In this document: piece by piece, positions 47,398 through 56,609 of the stretch
Layout: each line of letters begins with the position of its first letter
Position numbering within the stretch: the stretch's first letter is position 1
NCBI RefSeq assembly: GCF_000296215.2
Contig: NZ_CP013949.1
Span: forward strand, 7,681,501-7,745,500
Length of the DNA: 64,000 bases
From: Bradyrhizobium sp. CCGE-LA001
GTDB taxonomy: Bacteria; Pseudomonadota; Alphaproteobacteria; Rhizobiales; Xanthobacteraceae
Direction: 5' to 3'
The notes under the pieces: generated by a model
What the model saw: the letters and a program-made list of their open reading frames with translations, nothing else
Databases searched by the model: none
Told to the model about the DNA's origin: nothing
Position numbers and translations under genes: made by a program

Positions 47398-48375
47398 ATG
47401 TTGCGATACGGGCTGAAGACGATTGCCTTTGCCGCCGTGCATGCGGTCATGGGTGCAGTGCTCACCACTGGCGCCAATGCGCAGGATTATCCCACCAAAC
47501 CCATCACGCTGATCGTGCCATGGCCGGCCGGTGGCTCGACCGACATCTCGATGCGCGCAATCGCCGACAGCGCTTCGAAGGTCCTGGGGCAGCCGATCGT
47601 GATCGACAACAAAGCCGGCGGCGGCGGCACGGTGGGGCCTGCGACCATGGCAGCGGGGGCGAAGCCGGACGGCTACACCATCTCGCAGATTCCGATTACC
47701 GTATTCCGCCTGCCCTTGATGCAGGAGGTGTCGTGGGATCCGGCGAAGGATTTCAGCTACATCGTCCACCTCACCGGCTACACCTTCGGTGTCACCACCA
47801 GCGCGGAGTCGCAGTTCAAGAGCTGGAAGGACGTGGTGGAGTTCGCCAAGGCCAACCCGGGCAAGGTGACCTACGCAACCCCCGGTGCCGGCACCTCGCT
47901 GCATATCGGGATGGAGCAGATCGCTGGGATGGCCGGCATCAAGCTGACGCAGGTGCCGTTCAAGGGCGGCGCGGAGACCAATGCCGCCGTGCTCGGCCAG
48001 CACACGATGCTTCAGGCCGATTCCACGGGATGGCGACCGCTGGTCGACGCCGGCAAGCTGAAACTGCTGATGGTGTGGACCGGTACCCGTTCACCGAATT
48101 ACCCTGATGTGCCGACGCTGAAGGAGCTTGGCTATCCCATGGTCTATGATTCCCCGTTCGGCATCGCCGGCCCGAAGGGAATGGATCCCAAGATCGTCGC
48201 TAAGCTGCACGATGCCTTCAAGAAGGCGCTCGACGACCCCGCGGTGATCGCGACGCTCGCCAAGTTCGACATGGTCCCGAACTACAAGAACACCGAGGAC
48301 TACAAGAAGTTCGTCGTCGAGGTCACGGAGTCCGAACGCAAGGTGATCGAGACGCTTGGGCTGGCGAAGAAGTAG
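47398..48375 (+). CDS. tctC: tripartite tricarboxylate transporter substrate-binding protein
   Basis: 325 residues with signal peptide (cleavage near NAQDYP) and ribosome binding site gagggagg. The Bug/TctC family core KPITLIVPWPAGGSTDI and NKAGGGGTVG is clear. It binds a carboxylate (citrate, or others in relatives) and delivers it to TctAB. First gene of the tctCBA operon; a palindromic repeat lies between it and tctB. Confidence 0.93.
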   Translation: MLRYGLKTIAFAAVHAVMGAVLTTGANAQDYPTKPITLIVPWPAGGSTDISMRAIADSASKVLGQPIVIDNKAGGGGTVGPATMAAGAKPDGYTISQIPITVFRLPLMQEVSWDPAKDFSYIVHLTGYTFGVTTSAESQFKSWKDVVEFAKANPGKVTYATPGAGTSLHIGMEQIAGMAGIKLTQVPFKGGAETNAAVLGQHTMLQADSTGWRPLVDAGKLKLLMVWTGTRSPNYPDVPTLKELGYPMVYDSPFGIAGPKGMDPKIVAKLHDAFKKALDDPAVIATLAKFDMVPNYKNTEDYKKFVVEVTESERKVIETLGLAKK

Positions 48376-48388
48376 AGTCGCACTGCTT

Positions 48389-48544
48389 GTGTCCCGGACG
48401 CGCTGCAGCGTGCAACGCTGCTGCGCAGGGCCGGGACCAGCTTTTTCGCTCACACTGATGGGCCCCGGTTCTGCAGCGCACCGCCATATCACGTCGAAGA
48501 CGTGCGTGAACGCACTTATGGCTGCTGCGCTGCGTCCGGGGCAC
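48389..48544. repeat. palindromic repeat between tctC and tctB
   Basis: gtgtcccggacgcgctgcagc at the left and gctgcgctgcgtccggggcac at the right are near inverted copies. It sits inside the tct operon and may lower expression of the permease genes relative to tctC. Confidence 0.75.
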
Positions 48545-48556
48545 GAGAGAGAATCG

Positions 48557-49042
48557 ATGAACGACCAAACCAACGTCAAACTCCGCCTCAGCAACTCCGA
48601 GCTCTGGGGCGGCTTGATCGGGCTCGCGATCGGCGGCTTCGTGATCTGGCAGGGCCTGAAGCTCAAGCTCGGCACCATCAATGATCCCGGCTCCGGCTAC
48701 GTGCTGTTCTACACCGGCATCCTGATCTGCGTGTTCGCAGGCTCCATCATCATCTCCGCCGTCACCGAAGGCGGGCCTACCCTGGCCTCGCGCTGGGAGA
48801 ATGCACGCTGGGGCAAGCCGCTTCTCGTCATCGCCTGCCTCGCCGCATTCTCTCTTGCGTTGGAACCGCTGGGCTTCCTGTTGTCATCGATCCCTTTGGT
48901 GCTGCTGCTGTTGCGGCTGATCGACCCCGTGCGCTGGACGCTGGCGGTCCCGATCGCCGTGCTGGTGCCGATGGGCATGTGGTGGGTGCTCAAGCGCCTG
49001 CTCTTGATCCAGTTGCCCTCCGGCCTGTTCGGGATCGGCTGA
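48557..49042 (+). CDS. tctB: tripartite tricarboxylate transporter small permease
   Basis: 161 residues with four hydrophobic segments, the usual TctB topology. It forms the membrane complex with TctA, whose start lies 4 bp after the TctB stop. The ATG was chosen by family start and position; the longer open frame reads into the repeat. Confidence 0.88.
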   Translation: MNDQTNVKLRLSNSELWGGLIGLAIGGFVIWQGLKLKLGTINDPGSGYVLFYTGILICVFAGSIIISAVTEGGPTLASRWENARWGKPLLVIACLAAFSLALEPLGFLLSSIPLVLLLLRLIDPVRWTLAVPIAVLVPMGMWWVLKRLLLIQLPSGLFGIG

Positions 49043-49046
49043 TCAC

Positions 49047-50555
49047 ATGGATACGCTCGCCAATGTCGCGCACGGGTTCGGCGTCGCGCTGACTGGAATC
49101 AACCTCCTCTATTGCTTCATCGGCGTCTTCATCGGCACGCTGGTCGGCGTGCTGCCGGGCATCGGCCCGATCTCGGCGATGTCGCTGCTGCTGCCCGTAA
49201 CATTGTCGGGCACGCCGGAATCCGGCATCATCATGATGGCCGGCATCTATTACGGCTCGATGTATGGCGGCTCGACCACGTCGATCCTGGTCAACATCCC
49301 CGGCGAGGCCGCTTCCGTCGTCACCTGTATCGACGGTCATCAGATGGCCAAGCAGGGCCGCGCCGGTCCCGCACTCGGCATCTCCGCCTTCGGCTCGTTC
49401 ATCGCCGGCACCTTTGCGTTGATCGCCTTGATGCTGGTGGCGCCGCGGCTTGCCAGCATCGCCATCGCGTTCGGCCCGGCCGAATATTTCAGCCTGATGG
49501 TGCTCGGCCTCGTGGTGCTGACCTTCCTGACCCAGGGCTCGATGCCGAAGGCGCTGCTGATGGCCTGCATCGGCGTCGTGCTCGGACTGGTCGGGCTCGA
49601 CAGCATCACGGCACAGCCGCGGCTGACCTTCGGCCGCATGGAGCTGATCGACGGCATCGGGCTCGTGCCCGTCGTGATGGGCCTCTTCGGCGTCGCCGAG
49701 GTGCTGCTCAACACCGAGCAGGCGATCAAGCGCGACATCATCGACACGAAGATCACGCAGCTATTGCCAAGCAAAGCCGATTGGCAGGCGAGCGCGGGCC
49801 CGGTAGGGCGCGGTACGCTGCTCGGTTTCCTGCTCGGTATTCTGCCGGGCGGCGGCGCTGTCGTGGCGTCGTTCGGCTCCTATGCGCTGGAGAAGCGGCT
49901 GTCGAAAACGCCGGAGCGGTTCGGCCATGGCGCCATCGAAGGCGTCGCGGGCCCCGAATCCGCCAACAACGCCGCGGCCGGCGGCGCCTTCATTCCGCTG
50001 ATGACGCTCGGCATCCCGCCGAACGTGGTGATGGCGCTGCTGCTCGGCGCCTTCGTGGTTCACGGCCTGCAGCCGGGACCGCTGATGATCACGCAGAATC
50101 CCGGCCTGTTCTGGGGCATCGTCGCCAGCATGTATATCGGCAACGTTATGCTGCTGGTGCTCAATCTGCCGATGATCGGCATGTGGGTGCAGCTCTTGAA
50201 GCTGCCCTACAACATCCTGTTTCCGCTCATCATCCTCTTCACCATCATCGGCGTCTATTGCTCGAGCAACAACGTGTTCGACGTCTATGTGATGATCGCG
50301 TTCGGGATCATCGGCTATTTCATGCGCAAGCTCGGCTACGAGCCGGCGCCGCTGGTGCTCGCTTTCGTGCTTGGGCCGATGCTGGAGAACAATCTGCGCA
50401 AGTCGCTGATCCTGTCACAAGGCGATCTCTGGACCTTCGTGCAGCGGCCGATCTCGGCAACGTGCCTGGCGTTCGCGCTGGTGCTGTTGATCGCGCCGCT
50501 ATTGCCCGCACTGCGCAAGAAGCGCGAACTGGTGGCGCTGGATGAAGGGGCGTGA
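49047..50555 (+). CDS. tctA: tripartite tricarboxylate transporter large permease
   Basis: 502 residues with about a dozen hydrophobic segments and the TctA core GVLPGIGPISAMSLLLP and PLMTLGIPPNVVMALLLGA. It is the main transport subunit. It is convergent with the small gene at 50559 three bases away. Confidence 0.93.
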   Translation: MDTLANVAHGFGVALTGINLLYCFIGVFIGTLVGVLPGIGPISAMSLLLPVTLSGTPESGIIMMAGIYYGSMYGGSTTSILVNIPGEAASVVTCIDGHQMAKQGRAGPALGISAFGSFIAGTFALIALMLVAPRLASIAIAFGPAEYFSLMVLGLVVLTFLTQGSMPKALLMACIGVVLGLVGLDSITAQPRLTFGRMELIDGIGLVPVVMGLFGVAEVLLNTEQAIKRDIIDTKITQLLPSKADWQASAGPVGRGTLLGFLLGILPGGGAVVASFGSYALEKRLSKTPERFGHGAIEGVAGPESANNAAAGGAFIPLMTLGIPPNVVMALLLGAFVVHGLQPGPLMITQNPGLFWGIVASMYIGNVMLLVLNLPMIGMWVQLLKLPYNILFPLIILFTIIGVYCSSNNVFDVYVMIAFGIIGYFMRKLGYEPAPLVLAFVLGPMLENNLRKSLILSQGDLWTFVQRPISATCLAFALVLLIAPLLPALRKKRELVALDEGA

Positions 50556-50558
50556 AGA

Positions 50559-50759
50559 TCACGATCGTCGAACAGCAGAACGCGCCAACTCCAGCGCTGC
50601 GATGACCTGATCCAATTCCTTCGCGCCAAAAAGGACTTCGATATCGCCATTTCGCTTCAGCGAGAGCGCAAGGCCGACATGATGTTCGGTCACACGGACC
50701 AATACCATCGCATCATCGCCAGTGTCGCGATCCACAAAGCTTACGGGAGCAATATTCAT
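50559..50759 (-). CDS. small hypothetical protein
   Basis: 66 residues (MNIAPVSFVDRDTGDDAMV...). No recognised domain. The codon pattern and compact position, just after the degenerate GGDEF/EAL gene (3 bp between), support a real gene translated with it. Function unknown. Confidence 0.55.
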   Translation of the reverse strand: MNIAPVSFVDRDTGDDAMVLVRVTEHHVGLALSLKRNGDIEVLFGAKELDQVIAALELARSAVRRS

Positions 50760-50762
50760 CAG

Positions 50763-52457
50763 CTACCCCGCCGCGGGCAGCGCGCTATCCGCCGTCCCGC
50801 CCCATGGCCGCTCGGCTGATGCAAGCCCGATCAGGCGCCCCTGGATGTAGTCGCAGCCCCAATCGCGCAGCATGCTTGCGGCCTCTTCGTCCTGCACCCA
50901 TTCGGCGACCGTCTTGATGTCGAGGCGGCGGGCGAGGTCGATCAGGGTCTGCACGAAGGCGCGGTCGTCGGCGGAACGGGTGATGTTCTGCACGAAGGCG
51001 CCGTCGATCTTGACGATGTCGACGCCGAGCTTGCGCAGATTGCGGAACGAGGTGTAGCCGGCACCGAAATCGTCGATGGCGATCCGACTGCCGAAATGCT
51101 TGAGGCGGCCGACGAAGGCGCGAACGTCGTCGATGTCCTGGATCGCAACCGTTTCGGTGATCTCGACGATCAGCCGCTCGGCAACGCCGGGATGGGCCTG
51201 CATCAGCGATTCGATTCCCGCCCACCAGTCCGGATCCATCGTCGTGTCGGGCGAGATGTTGAGGCTGAGGCAGATATCGGGCGCGGCCGCGAGCTCGGCG
51301 ACCACGAGCTCGAGCACACGATGATCCACCAAGCGGATCAGCCCGAGCCGCTCGGCGACCGGCACGATGTCGGGCGCCAGCAGCACCTGGCCGTCGCCCT
51401 GGTCCATCCGCACCAGGCATTCGTGGAATGCGCGTTCGCGCGAGGCGGCCGCCACCACCGGCTCATAGGCGAGCTTGATGCGGCGTTCGTTCAGCGCGGT
51501 GACGATCTCGTCGGTGACGCGGATGTTGACGCGGCGCTGCGCGTCGCGCGCGGCATCCGGACGCCATGCCGCGAACGAGCCGACACGGCGGCGCTTGGCG
51601 GCATCCAGCGTCTCATGGGCGCGGTTGACGGCTTCATCGGTGTTGCGGGCATAGCGCGGCACGCTGACCGCGCCGATGGATGCGGTGACCGAGACCGGGC
51701 CTGATTTGGTCGGCACCACCTCGTCGCGGATGCCGGCGAGGAAGCGCTCGGCGGCGACGTTCATATCGTCGACGGTGCAGTTCTTCAGGATCAGGCCGAA
51801 CTTGTTGCCGGAGAAGCGGCCGAGCACGTCGCCGCCGCGCAAGCGCGCGCGTATGCGCTTGGCGACGTCGAGAATCACGGCATCGGCAACGTCGAAGCCG
51901 AAGGCGTCGTTGACGCGGGCAAGGTGATCGATGCCGACCAGCATGAAGGCCGCGGTCGAGCGGAAGCGGGTCGTCTCCTCGATGGACTCGGCCAGCGCCG
52001 CGATCAGATGGGAGCGGTTGAGCTCGCCGGTCAGCGGGTCGAGCCGGGCCAGCTTCGACAGCTCCTCGTCGCGGGCATGGCGCTCATTGTTGATGCGGAC
52101 GGAGCCGATCGCGCGCGTGGGGCGGCCGTCGGGGCCGGCAAACCAGCGGCCGGTCTCCTCGACCCAGACCACCGGATCGGAGGCACTCATGCGCACGCCG
52201 TACTCGACCCGATACGGCGTGCCGTCGGCGCCATGCACGGCGGAGGTCTGCGCCAGCGCCGCGGTGCGCAGCGTCTGCGCCGGTTCGATCAGCTTGGCGA
52301 ACTCGGCCCCGGTGGCGAGCCGTTCGGCGGGAATGTTCGGGAAGACGGCGCTGACCTGCTCACCCCAGACGATGACGTCGCTGGCGATGTCCCAGGCGAA
52401 CACGGCCTGGCCGAGCGCGGCCAGAATGTCGGAGGCTTGCGGCAATGCAGGGGTCAA
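50763..52457 (-). CDS. GGDEF/EAL protein with degenerate GGDEF
   Basis: 564 residues. An N-terminal PAS-like region precedes a GGDEF domain in which the active motif reads SGNKF (residues 216-220), so no cyclase activity is expected. The EAL domain starts with ECL (346-348) but keeps NISPDT, EITETVA and DDFGAGYTSF and ends AEWVQDEE instead of AEGVET. It may be a weak phosphodiesterase or a c-di-GMP/partner sensor regulated by its GGDEF domain. No membrane segment. Confidence 0.9.
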   Translation of the reverse strand: MTPALPQASDILAALGQAVFAWDIASDVIVWGEQVSAVFPNIPAERLATGAEFAKLIEPAQTLRTAALAQTSAVHGADGTPYRVEYGVRMSASDPVVWVEETGRWFAGPDGRPTRAIGSVRINNERHARDEELSKLARLDPLTGELNRSHLIAALAESIEETTRFRSTAAFMLVGIDHLARVNDAFGFDVADAVILDVAKRIRARLRGGDVLGRFSGNKFGLILKNCTVDDMNVAAERFLAGIRDEVVPTKSGPVSVTASIGAVSVPRYARNTDEAVNRAHETLDAAKRRRVGSFAAWRPDAARDAQRRVNIRVTDEIVTALNERRIKLAYEPVVAAASRERAFHECLVRMDQGDGQVLLAPDIVPVAERLGLIRLVDHRVLELVVAELAAAPDICLSLNISPDTTMDPDWWAGIESLMQAHPGVAERLIVEITETVAIQDIDDVRAFVGRLKHFGSRIAIDDFGAGYTSFRNLRKLGVDIVKIDGAFVQNITRSADDRAFVQTLIDLARRLDIKTVAEWVQDEEAASMLRDWGCDYIQGRLIGLASAERPWGGTADSALPAAG

Positions 52458-52672
52458 GATCGCCTCGTTTCGGGACAGCAGAGAGTCCTGAGCCGGTACA
52501 GGATAAAGCCAGATTCGTCTTCGACCCTAGGCAAAGTTCATAAACAATTTGGAAACCACGTTTCCAAGGTGGTCGGGAACCAAGTAGGCTCAGCCGGCAT
52601 AGGCCTTGCGAGTACTGACACGCACCGGCGCCAGCGTCCCAAAACGCGACAGGCTCCGCCGGATCAACGGTG

Positions 52673-52945
52673 ATGGCGATGTTGGGTACCGATCGATTGG
52701 ACCAAGTGGACAACGGCACGCGCACGGGCACGGACCTGGTGCCGATGCTGCCTACGCTTGCGTGGGTCCACAAAATGCCCCTGCCCCGCCCCGATCCCAG
52801 CTTCGTCACCCAGCTGATCGCCAATGCCGAGCAGTTGCCCCAGACGCGCCCGCTCCGCCGCGCCTCGTCCGAAGATGCGCAGATGGCCTATGGCAGCAAA
52901 CGTCCGCTGCAAAGCGTCAGCGCGCGGACACGGCAGGTGGCTTGA
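52673..52945 (+). CDS. small hypothetical protein
   Basis: 90 residues starting MAMLGTDRLDQVDNG. The composition is non-repetitive with normal codon use, but no domain is recognised. It lies between two minus-strand genes. The ribosome binding site is weak. It resembles small proteins conserved among Bradyrhizobium, but I cannot confirm this from sequence alone. Confidence 0.5.
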   Translation: MAMLGTDRLDQVDNGTRTGTDLVPMLPTLAWVHKMPLPRPDPSFVTQLIANAEQLPQTRPLRRASSEDAQMAYGSKRPLQSVSARTRQVA

Positions 52946-52951
52946 GGCCGA

Positions 52952-53605
52952 TCAGCGCGGCGGCGTCTCGGAAGACGGCGGTGTGCCGTTACCCGGCTGG
53001 AGATGCGGCGAGGGAATTTCCGGCGACGGCGCGCCCGGTGCGGGCTTTGGCGCAGGATGATCCATCAGCACGGACTCGGCGACGGATTGCGCCGAAGGTG
53101 CGGGCGGCTCGGCCGGTGCCGCCTGCGGCGCAATCACCGGCTCGAACTTGCGCTCGGACGCCACATCCTCTGCCGGCGCTTCGGCCTGGCGCTTGGCCTT
53201 GCGTGGCGCGGCCACCGTCGTCTCGGCGACATAGGTGACGCGACGGCGCGTGCGCTGGGCGATGCCGGCGAAAAAGTCGGCCATCGCAAGTAGCACCAGC
53301 AGGAAAAAGGTGGAGTTGCCGAATTTGAGCCACATCACGAATTCGGCCGCGGCCGCGCCGAACACGATCAGCGACAGCAGATGGTCCATCAGGAATTTGG
53401 AGCCGGGCCGGGCCCCCTTGACCACTTCGAGCAGCAGCAGCACCACGCCGAGCGCGAGCAGGAGATCGGCGAGCGTGACCGGCCAGACCTCGCCGGACAC
53501 CATCGGGACCTTGAACAGCACGTCCGTGAAGGACACGGTCGGCATCAGGAAGGCGATAATGTTGTAGACTGCGAGCGGGATCAGAAGCAGCGGGAAACCG
53601 ACCAT
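52952..53605 (-). CDS. membrane protein with proline-rich tail
   Basis: 217 residues from the ATG giving MVGFPLLLIPLAVYN; a longer reading to 53680 adds 25 residues with no clear signal. Four hydrophobic segments lie in the first ~120 residues. The rest is a proline- and alanine-rich low-complexity tail (PAPKPAPGAPSPEIPSP). Function unknown; it may lie in the inner membrane with the tail in the cytoplasm or periplasm. Confidence 0.68.
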   Translation of the reverse strand: MVGFPLLLIPLAVYNIIAFLMPTVSFTDVLFKVPMVSGEVWPVTLADLLLALGVVLLLLEVVKGARPGSKFLMDHLLSLIVFGAAAAEFVMWLKFGNSTFFLLVLLAMADFFAGIAQRTRRRVTYVAETTVAAPRKAKRQAEAPAEDVASERKFEPVIAPQAAPAEPPAPSAQSVAESVLMDHPAPKPAPGAPSPEIPSPHLQPGNGTPPSSETPPR

Positions 53606-53742
53606 CGGCAAAATGCCTTCTCGATCAAGATATCCGGACAGGACAATGCGGCGGCGAAGCATTTGCTCCGCCGCCGTCACCGTCTAGCTCATGGGTTGGC
53701 CGAAATCAGGCAGCGCGATCGTCCCGCCTGAAGAAAGGTCCC

Positions 53743-53925
53743 TTAGGACTCTTTCTTTTTCAGGACCTGACGGCCCTTGTACATGCCGGTCTTGAGGTCG
53801 AGATGGTGCGGACGACGGAGCTCGCCGGAGTCCTTGTCTTCGACATAGGTCGGCTTCTTGATGGCGTCTGCCGAGCGGCGCATGCCACGGCGCGACGGCG
53901 AGGTTTTTCTTCTCGGAACGGCCAT
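53743..53925 (-). CDS. rpmF: 50S ribosomal protein L32
   Basis: 60 residues starting MAVPRRKTSPSRRGMRRS, the canonical L32 start. No Cys zinc pair is present, as is usual for the alphaproteobacterial form. The gene is followed on the same strand by the hypothetical membrane protein (52952). Confidence 0.97.
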   Translation of the reverse strand: MAVPRRKTSPSRRGMRRSADAIKKPTYVEDKDSGELRRPHHLDLKTGMYKGRQVLKKKES

Positions 53926-54093
53926 TTCAATATCCTCTAGGGATTGGTGTCATCAGGGCATCGTCCGCGAAGGACGGCTCAGCACCCGCAATAGGAGGCG
54001 AGCTGAATGCCGATCAAGACCGGGCTTATAGAGGAAGGCTGGCCGTAAAGCTAGGCTTTTGGGCCGGAAAATCGGCCCAAAATAGGCCCGAAA

Positions 54094-54768
54094 TCAGCGA
54101 TTTTCGCGCCAGCAGGTCGCAAGCGAGCTCGCCTGCCCCCGCGCCATATAGGTCGCCGCCAGCCGCCGGACGCCCGGGCCGGGGGTTCGGGCGCTGCGTT
54201 TGACCGGATTCGGCAGGATCGAGGCCAGGAGGGCGGCTTCCCGGGACGAAAGGTTGGCCGCCGACTTGCCGAAGGCATAGGCGCTGGCTGCCTCGACGCC
54301 AAATTGCCCCTGCGGGCCGAGTTCGGCGATGTTGAGATAAATCTCCAGGATCCGCTGCTTGGGCAGGACGAGGTCGATCCAGAGCGCCAGCGGGAACTCC
54401 AGCGCTTTGCGGACGAAATCCCGGCCCTGCCAGAGGAACAGGTTCTTTGCGACCTGCTGGGTGATGGTGGAGGCACCCCGGAACGGCGTGCCGTCCTCCT
54501 GCGCGTCATCGATCGCCTCGCGCAGCGCCCCCCAATCGATGCCGTGATGCTTGCAGAAATGCGCGTCCTCCGCTGCCACCACCGCGCGCGGCAGATAGGG
54601 CGACATCGCCGCCAGATCGATCCATTGCCGCTGCATCGGCGCACCCCGGAGCGAACGCCAGGCCATCAGCGTCGAAACCGGATGGCCGACCCGGTAAAAC
54701 GGCGCGATCACATAGGGCGCGAGAGCTGCGACCACGAGCACCAGGAGAAGGATTTTAACGATGCGCAA
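54094..54768 (-). CDS. mtgA: monofunctional peptidoglycan glycosyltransferase
   Basis: 224 residues. The start is TTG at 54768 with ggaaagg before it; longer readings contain no family sequence. One N-terminal membrane helix precedes a GT51 domain with AAEDAHFCKHHGIDW (catalytic glutamate), STITQQVAKNLFLW and EIYLN. It polymerises lipid II without a transpeptidase domain. Divergent from the polyprenyl synthase gene, 161 bp away. Confidence 0.93.
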   Translation of the reverse strand: MRIVKILLLVLVVAALAPYVIAPFYRVGHPVSTLMAWRSLRGAPMQRQWIDLAAMSPYLPRAVVAAEDAHFCKHHGIDWGALREAIDDAQEDGTPFRGASTITQQVAKNLFLWQGRDFVRKALEFPLALWIDLVLPKQRILEIYLNIAELGPQGQFGVEAASAYAFGKSAANLSSREAALLASILPNPVKRSARTPGPGVRRLAATYMARGQASSLATCWRENR

Positions 54769-54929
54769 ATCGACCTTTCCGGCACAAAATGAAACGCGGC
54801 TACGGGCCAGACCATTAAGTCTGTGATTATTCGGGCCTTTTCCAGCACTTTTTAGCCCTTCCAAGCGATTGACTGGGGCGGGCGCATAAAGGATTGTCCC
54901 GCCGAATTTTAGTTCTGGAGCCCTTCTTG

Positions 54930-55853
54930 ATGACCGGCACGTCCCCGTCCGATTTCGCCAATCGTCTGGACAAGACCGCTGATGACACCGAGGCCCTGCT
55001 CGGCCGCTTGCTGTCGGACGACATCCTGCACGACGAGATCGCCCGGCCCAAGCGACTGATGGACGCAATGCGCTATTCGAGCCTCAACGGCGGCAAGCGT
55101 CTGCGGCCGTTCCTGGTGGTCGAAAGCGCGGCCGTGTTCGGCGTGCCCCGTGAAGCGGCGCTGCTCGTGGGCGCCGCGCTCGAATGCATCCACTGCTATT
55201 CGCTGATCCACGACGATCTGCCGGCGATGGACAATTCGGATCTGCGCCGCGGCCGGCCCACCCTGCACAAGAAAACCGACGATGCGACCGCGATCCTCGC
55301 CGGCGACGGCCTGCTCACGCTCGCCTTCGACATCGTCACCCGGGACGAGATCCATCGCGACGCCAATGTGCGGCTGTTGCTGACCCGGGCGCTGGCTCGC
55401 TGCGCCGGCATCGGCGGCATGGTCGGCGGCCAGATCCTCGATCTTGCCGGCGAAGGCCGCTTCGGCGGCAACGAGCCGATCGACGTCGCCCGCATTCAGC
55501 AGATGAAGACCGGCGCGCTGCTGCGCTACGGCTGCATCGCCGGCGCGATCCTCGGCCAGGCCTCGCAGAAGGAATATCAGGCGCTCGACGATTACGGCCG
55601 CGCGCTCGGCGAAGCCTTCCAGATCGCCGACGACCTGCTCGACGTCGAAGGTGATGCGGCTGCGCTCGGCAAGCCGGCCGGCGCCGATGCCGCGCTCGGC
55701 AAGACCACCTTCGTCACCCAGCTCGGCATCGACGGCGCCAAGCAGCGCGTGCGCGATCTGCTCGCGCGCGCGGACAGCGCGGTGTCGATCTTCGGCGACC
55801 GCGCCGCCGTGTTGCAGGCCGCGGCGCGCTTTGTCGCCGAACGGAAGAACTGA
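54930..55853 (+). CDS. ispA: polyprenyl synthetase (farnesyl diphosphate synthase type)
   Basis: 307 residues. First Asp-rich motif DDLPAMD at 95-101 and second DDLLDVEGD are intact, with GGKRLRPFL and QILDL. It makes farnesyl (or a longer) diphosphate from isopentenyl and allylic diphosphates. The chain length cannot be read by eye. The ATG was chosen with ggag about ten bases before. Confidence 0.9.
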   Translation: MTGTSPSDFANRLDKTADDTEALLGRLLSDDILHDEIARPKRLMDAMRYSSLNGGKRLRPFLVVESAAVFGVPREAALLVGAALECIHCYSLIHDDLPAMDNSDLRRGRPTLHKKTDDATAILAGDGLLTLAFDIVTRDEIHRDANVRLLLTRALARCAGIGGMVGGQILDLAGEGRFGGNEPIDVARIQQMKTGALLRYGCIAGAILGQASQKEYQALDDYGRALGEAFQIADDLLDVEGDAAALGKPAGADAALGKTTFVTQLGIDGAKQRVRDLLARADSAVSIFGDRAAVLQAAARFVAERKN

Positions 55854-55862
55854 CGCGCGGTG

Positions 55863-56555
55863 ATGGCGGCCGGCGGCAAAGAGGATCCCGTCCTCGTCCG
55901 CTTCCGCCAGATGTCGCGGCCGATGCGGCTGCTCTATGCGCGGCCACGGACCTTCATCGCGCTCGCCGTCGGCATTCTCGTCTGCCTGCTGCTGCCGGGC
56001 ACGCACCGCCTGGTGACCCGGCTGTTGTTCGGGTGGGACGCACTGATCGCGGCCTATCTCGTGCTGGTCTACGCGATGATGCTGTGCAACGATCACAAGC
56101 ACATCCGTCGCGCCGCGGCCATGCAGGACGACGGCCGCTTCGTGATCCTGCTGGTAACGGCGACCGGCGCGTTCGCCAGCATCGCGGCGATCGTCTCCGA
56201 ACTCGGCACGCCGCACCGCGGCGTCCTCGAGCTCACCGTCGCGATCACCACCATCGTGCTGTCATGGGCGGCTGTGCATACGACGTTCGCGCTGCATTAC
56301 GCGCATGATTATTACCGCAACGCCAAGCCCGGCGGCCTGCAATTCCCGAGCGGCGACAAAGAAGACCACGCCGACTATTGGGATTTCGTCTATTTCTCGT
56401 TCGTGATCGGCATGACCGCGCAGGTCTCCGACGTTGGCATCACCGACAAGACCATCCGCCGCACCGCGACGGCGCACGGCATCGTCTCCTTCATCTACAA
56501 CACGGCATTGCTGGCGCTGACGGTGAATATCGCGGCGAGCGCGATCTCGACTTAG
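55863..56555 (+). CDS. DUF1345 membrane protein
   Basis: 230 residues with four or five hydrophobic segments and the family motif HTTFALHYAHDYYR, followed by YWDFVYFSFVIGMTAQVSDV. No function has been assigned to DUF1345. It begins 9 bp after the ispA stop, so it is probably co-transcribed with it. It faces the caspase-like gene across a hairpin. Confidence 0.85.
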   Translation: MAAGGKEDPVLVRFRQMSRPMRLLYARPRTFIALAVGILVCLLLPGTHRLVTRLLFGWDALIAAYLVLVYAMMLCNDHKHIRRAAAMQDDGRFVILLVTATGAFASIAAIVSELGTPHRGVLELTVAITTIVLSWAAVHTTFALHYAHDYYRNAKPGGLQFPSGDKEDHADYWDFVYFSFVIGMTAQVSDVGITDKTIRRTATAHGIVSFIYNTALLALTVNIAASAIST

Positions 56556-56562
56556 TCTCTCC

Positions 56563-56590
56563 GGTCGTCCCGGCAAAAGCCAGGACGACC
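56563..56590. terminator. bidirectional hairpin between convergent genes
   Basis: ggtcgtcc at 56563-56570 pairs with ggacgacc at 56583-56590 with an inner ggc/gcc around aaaa. It lies between the stops of DUF1345 (56555) and the caspase-like gene (56610). No long U-tract follows, so termination is not certain. Confidence 0.55.
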
Positions 56591-56609
56591 ATGTAGCCAC
56601 ACCGCAACC

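Noticed and set aside
54055..54085. Inverted repeat ttttgggccg / cggcccaaaa after mtgA as a terminator
   Set aside because: In both directions the stem is followed by A, not T, so it lacks the U-tract of an intrinsic terminator.
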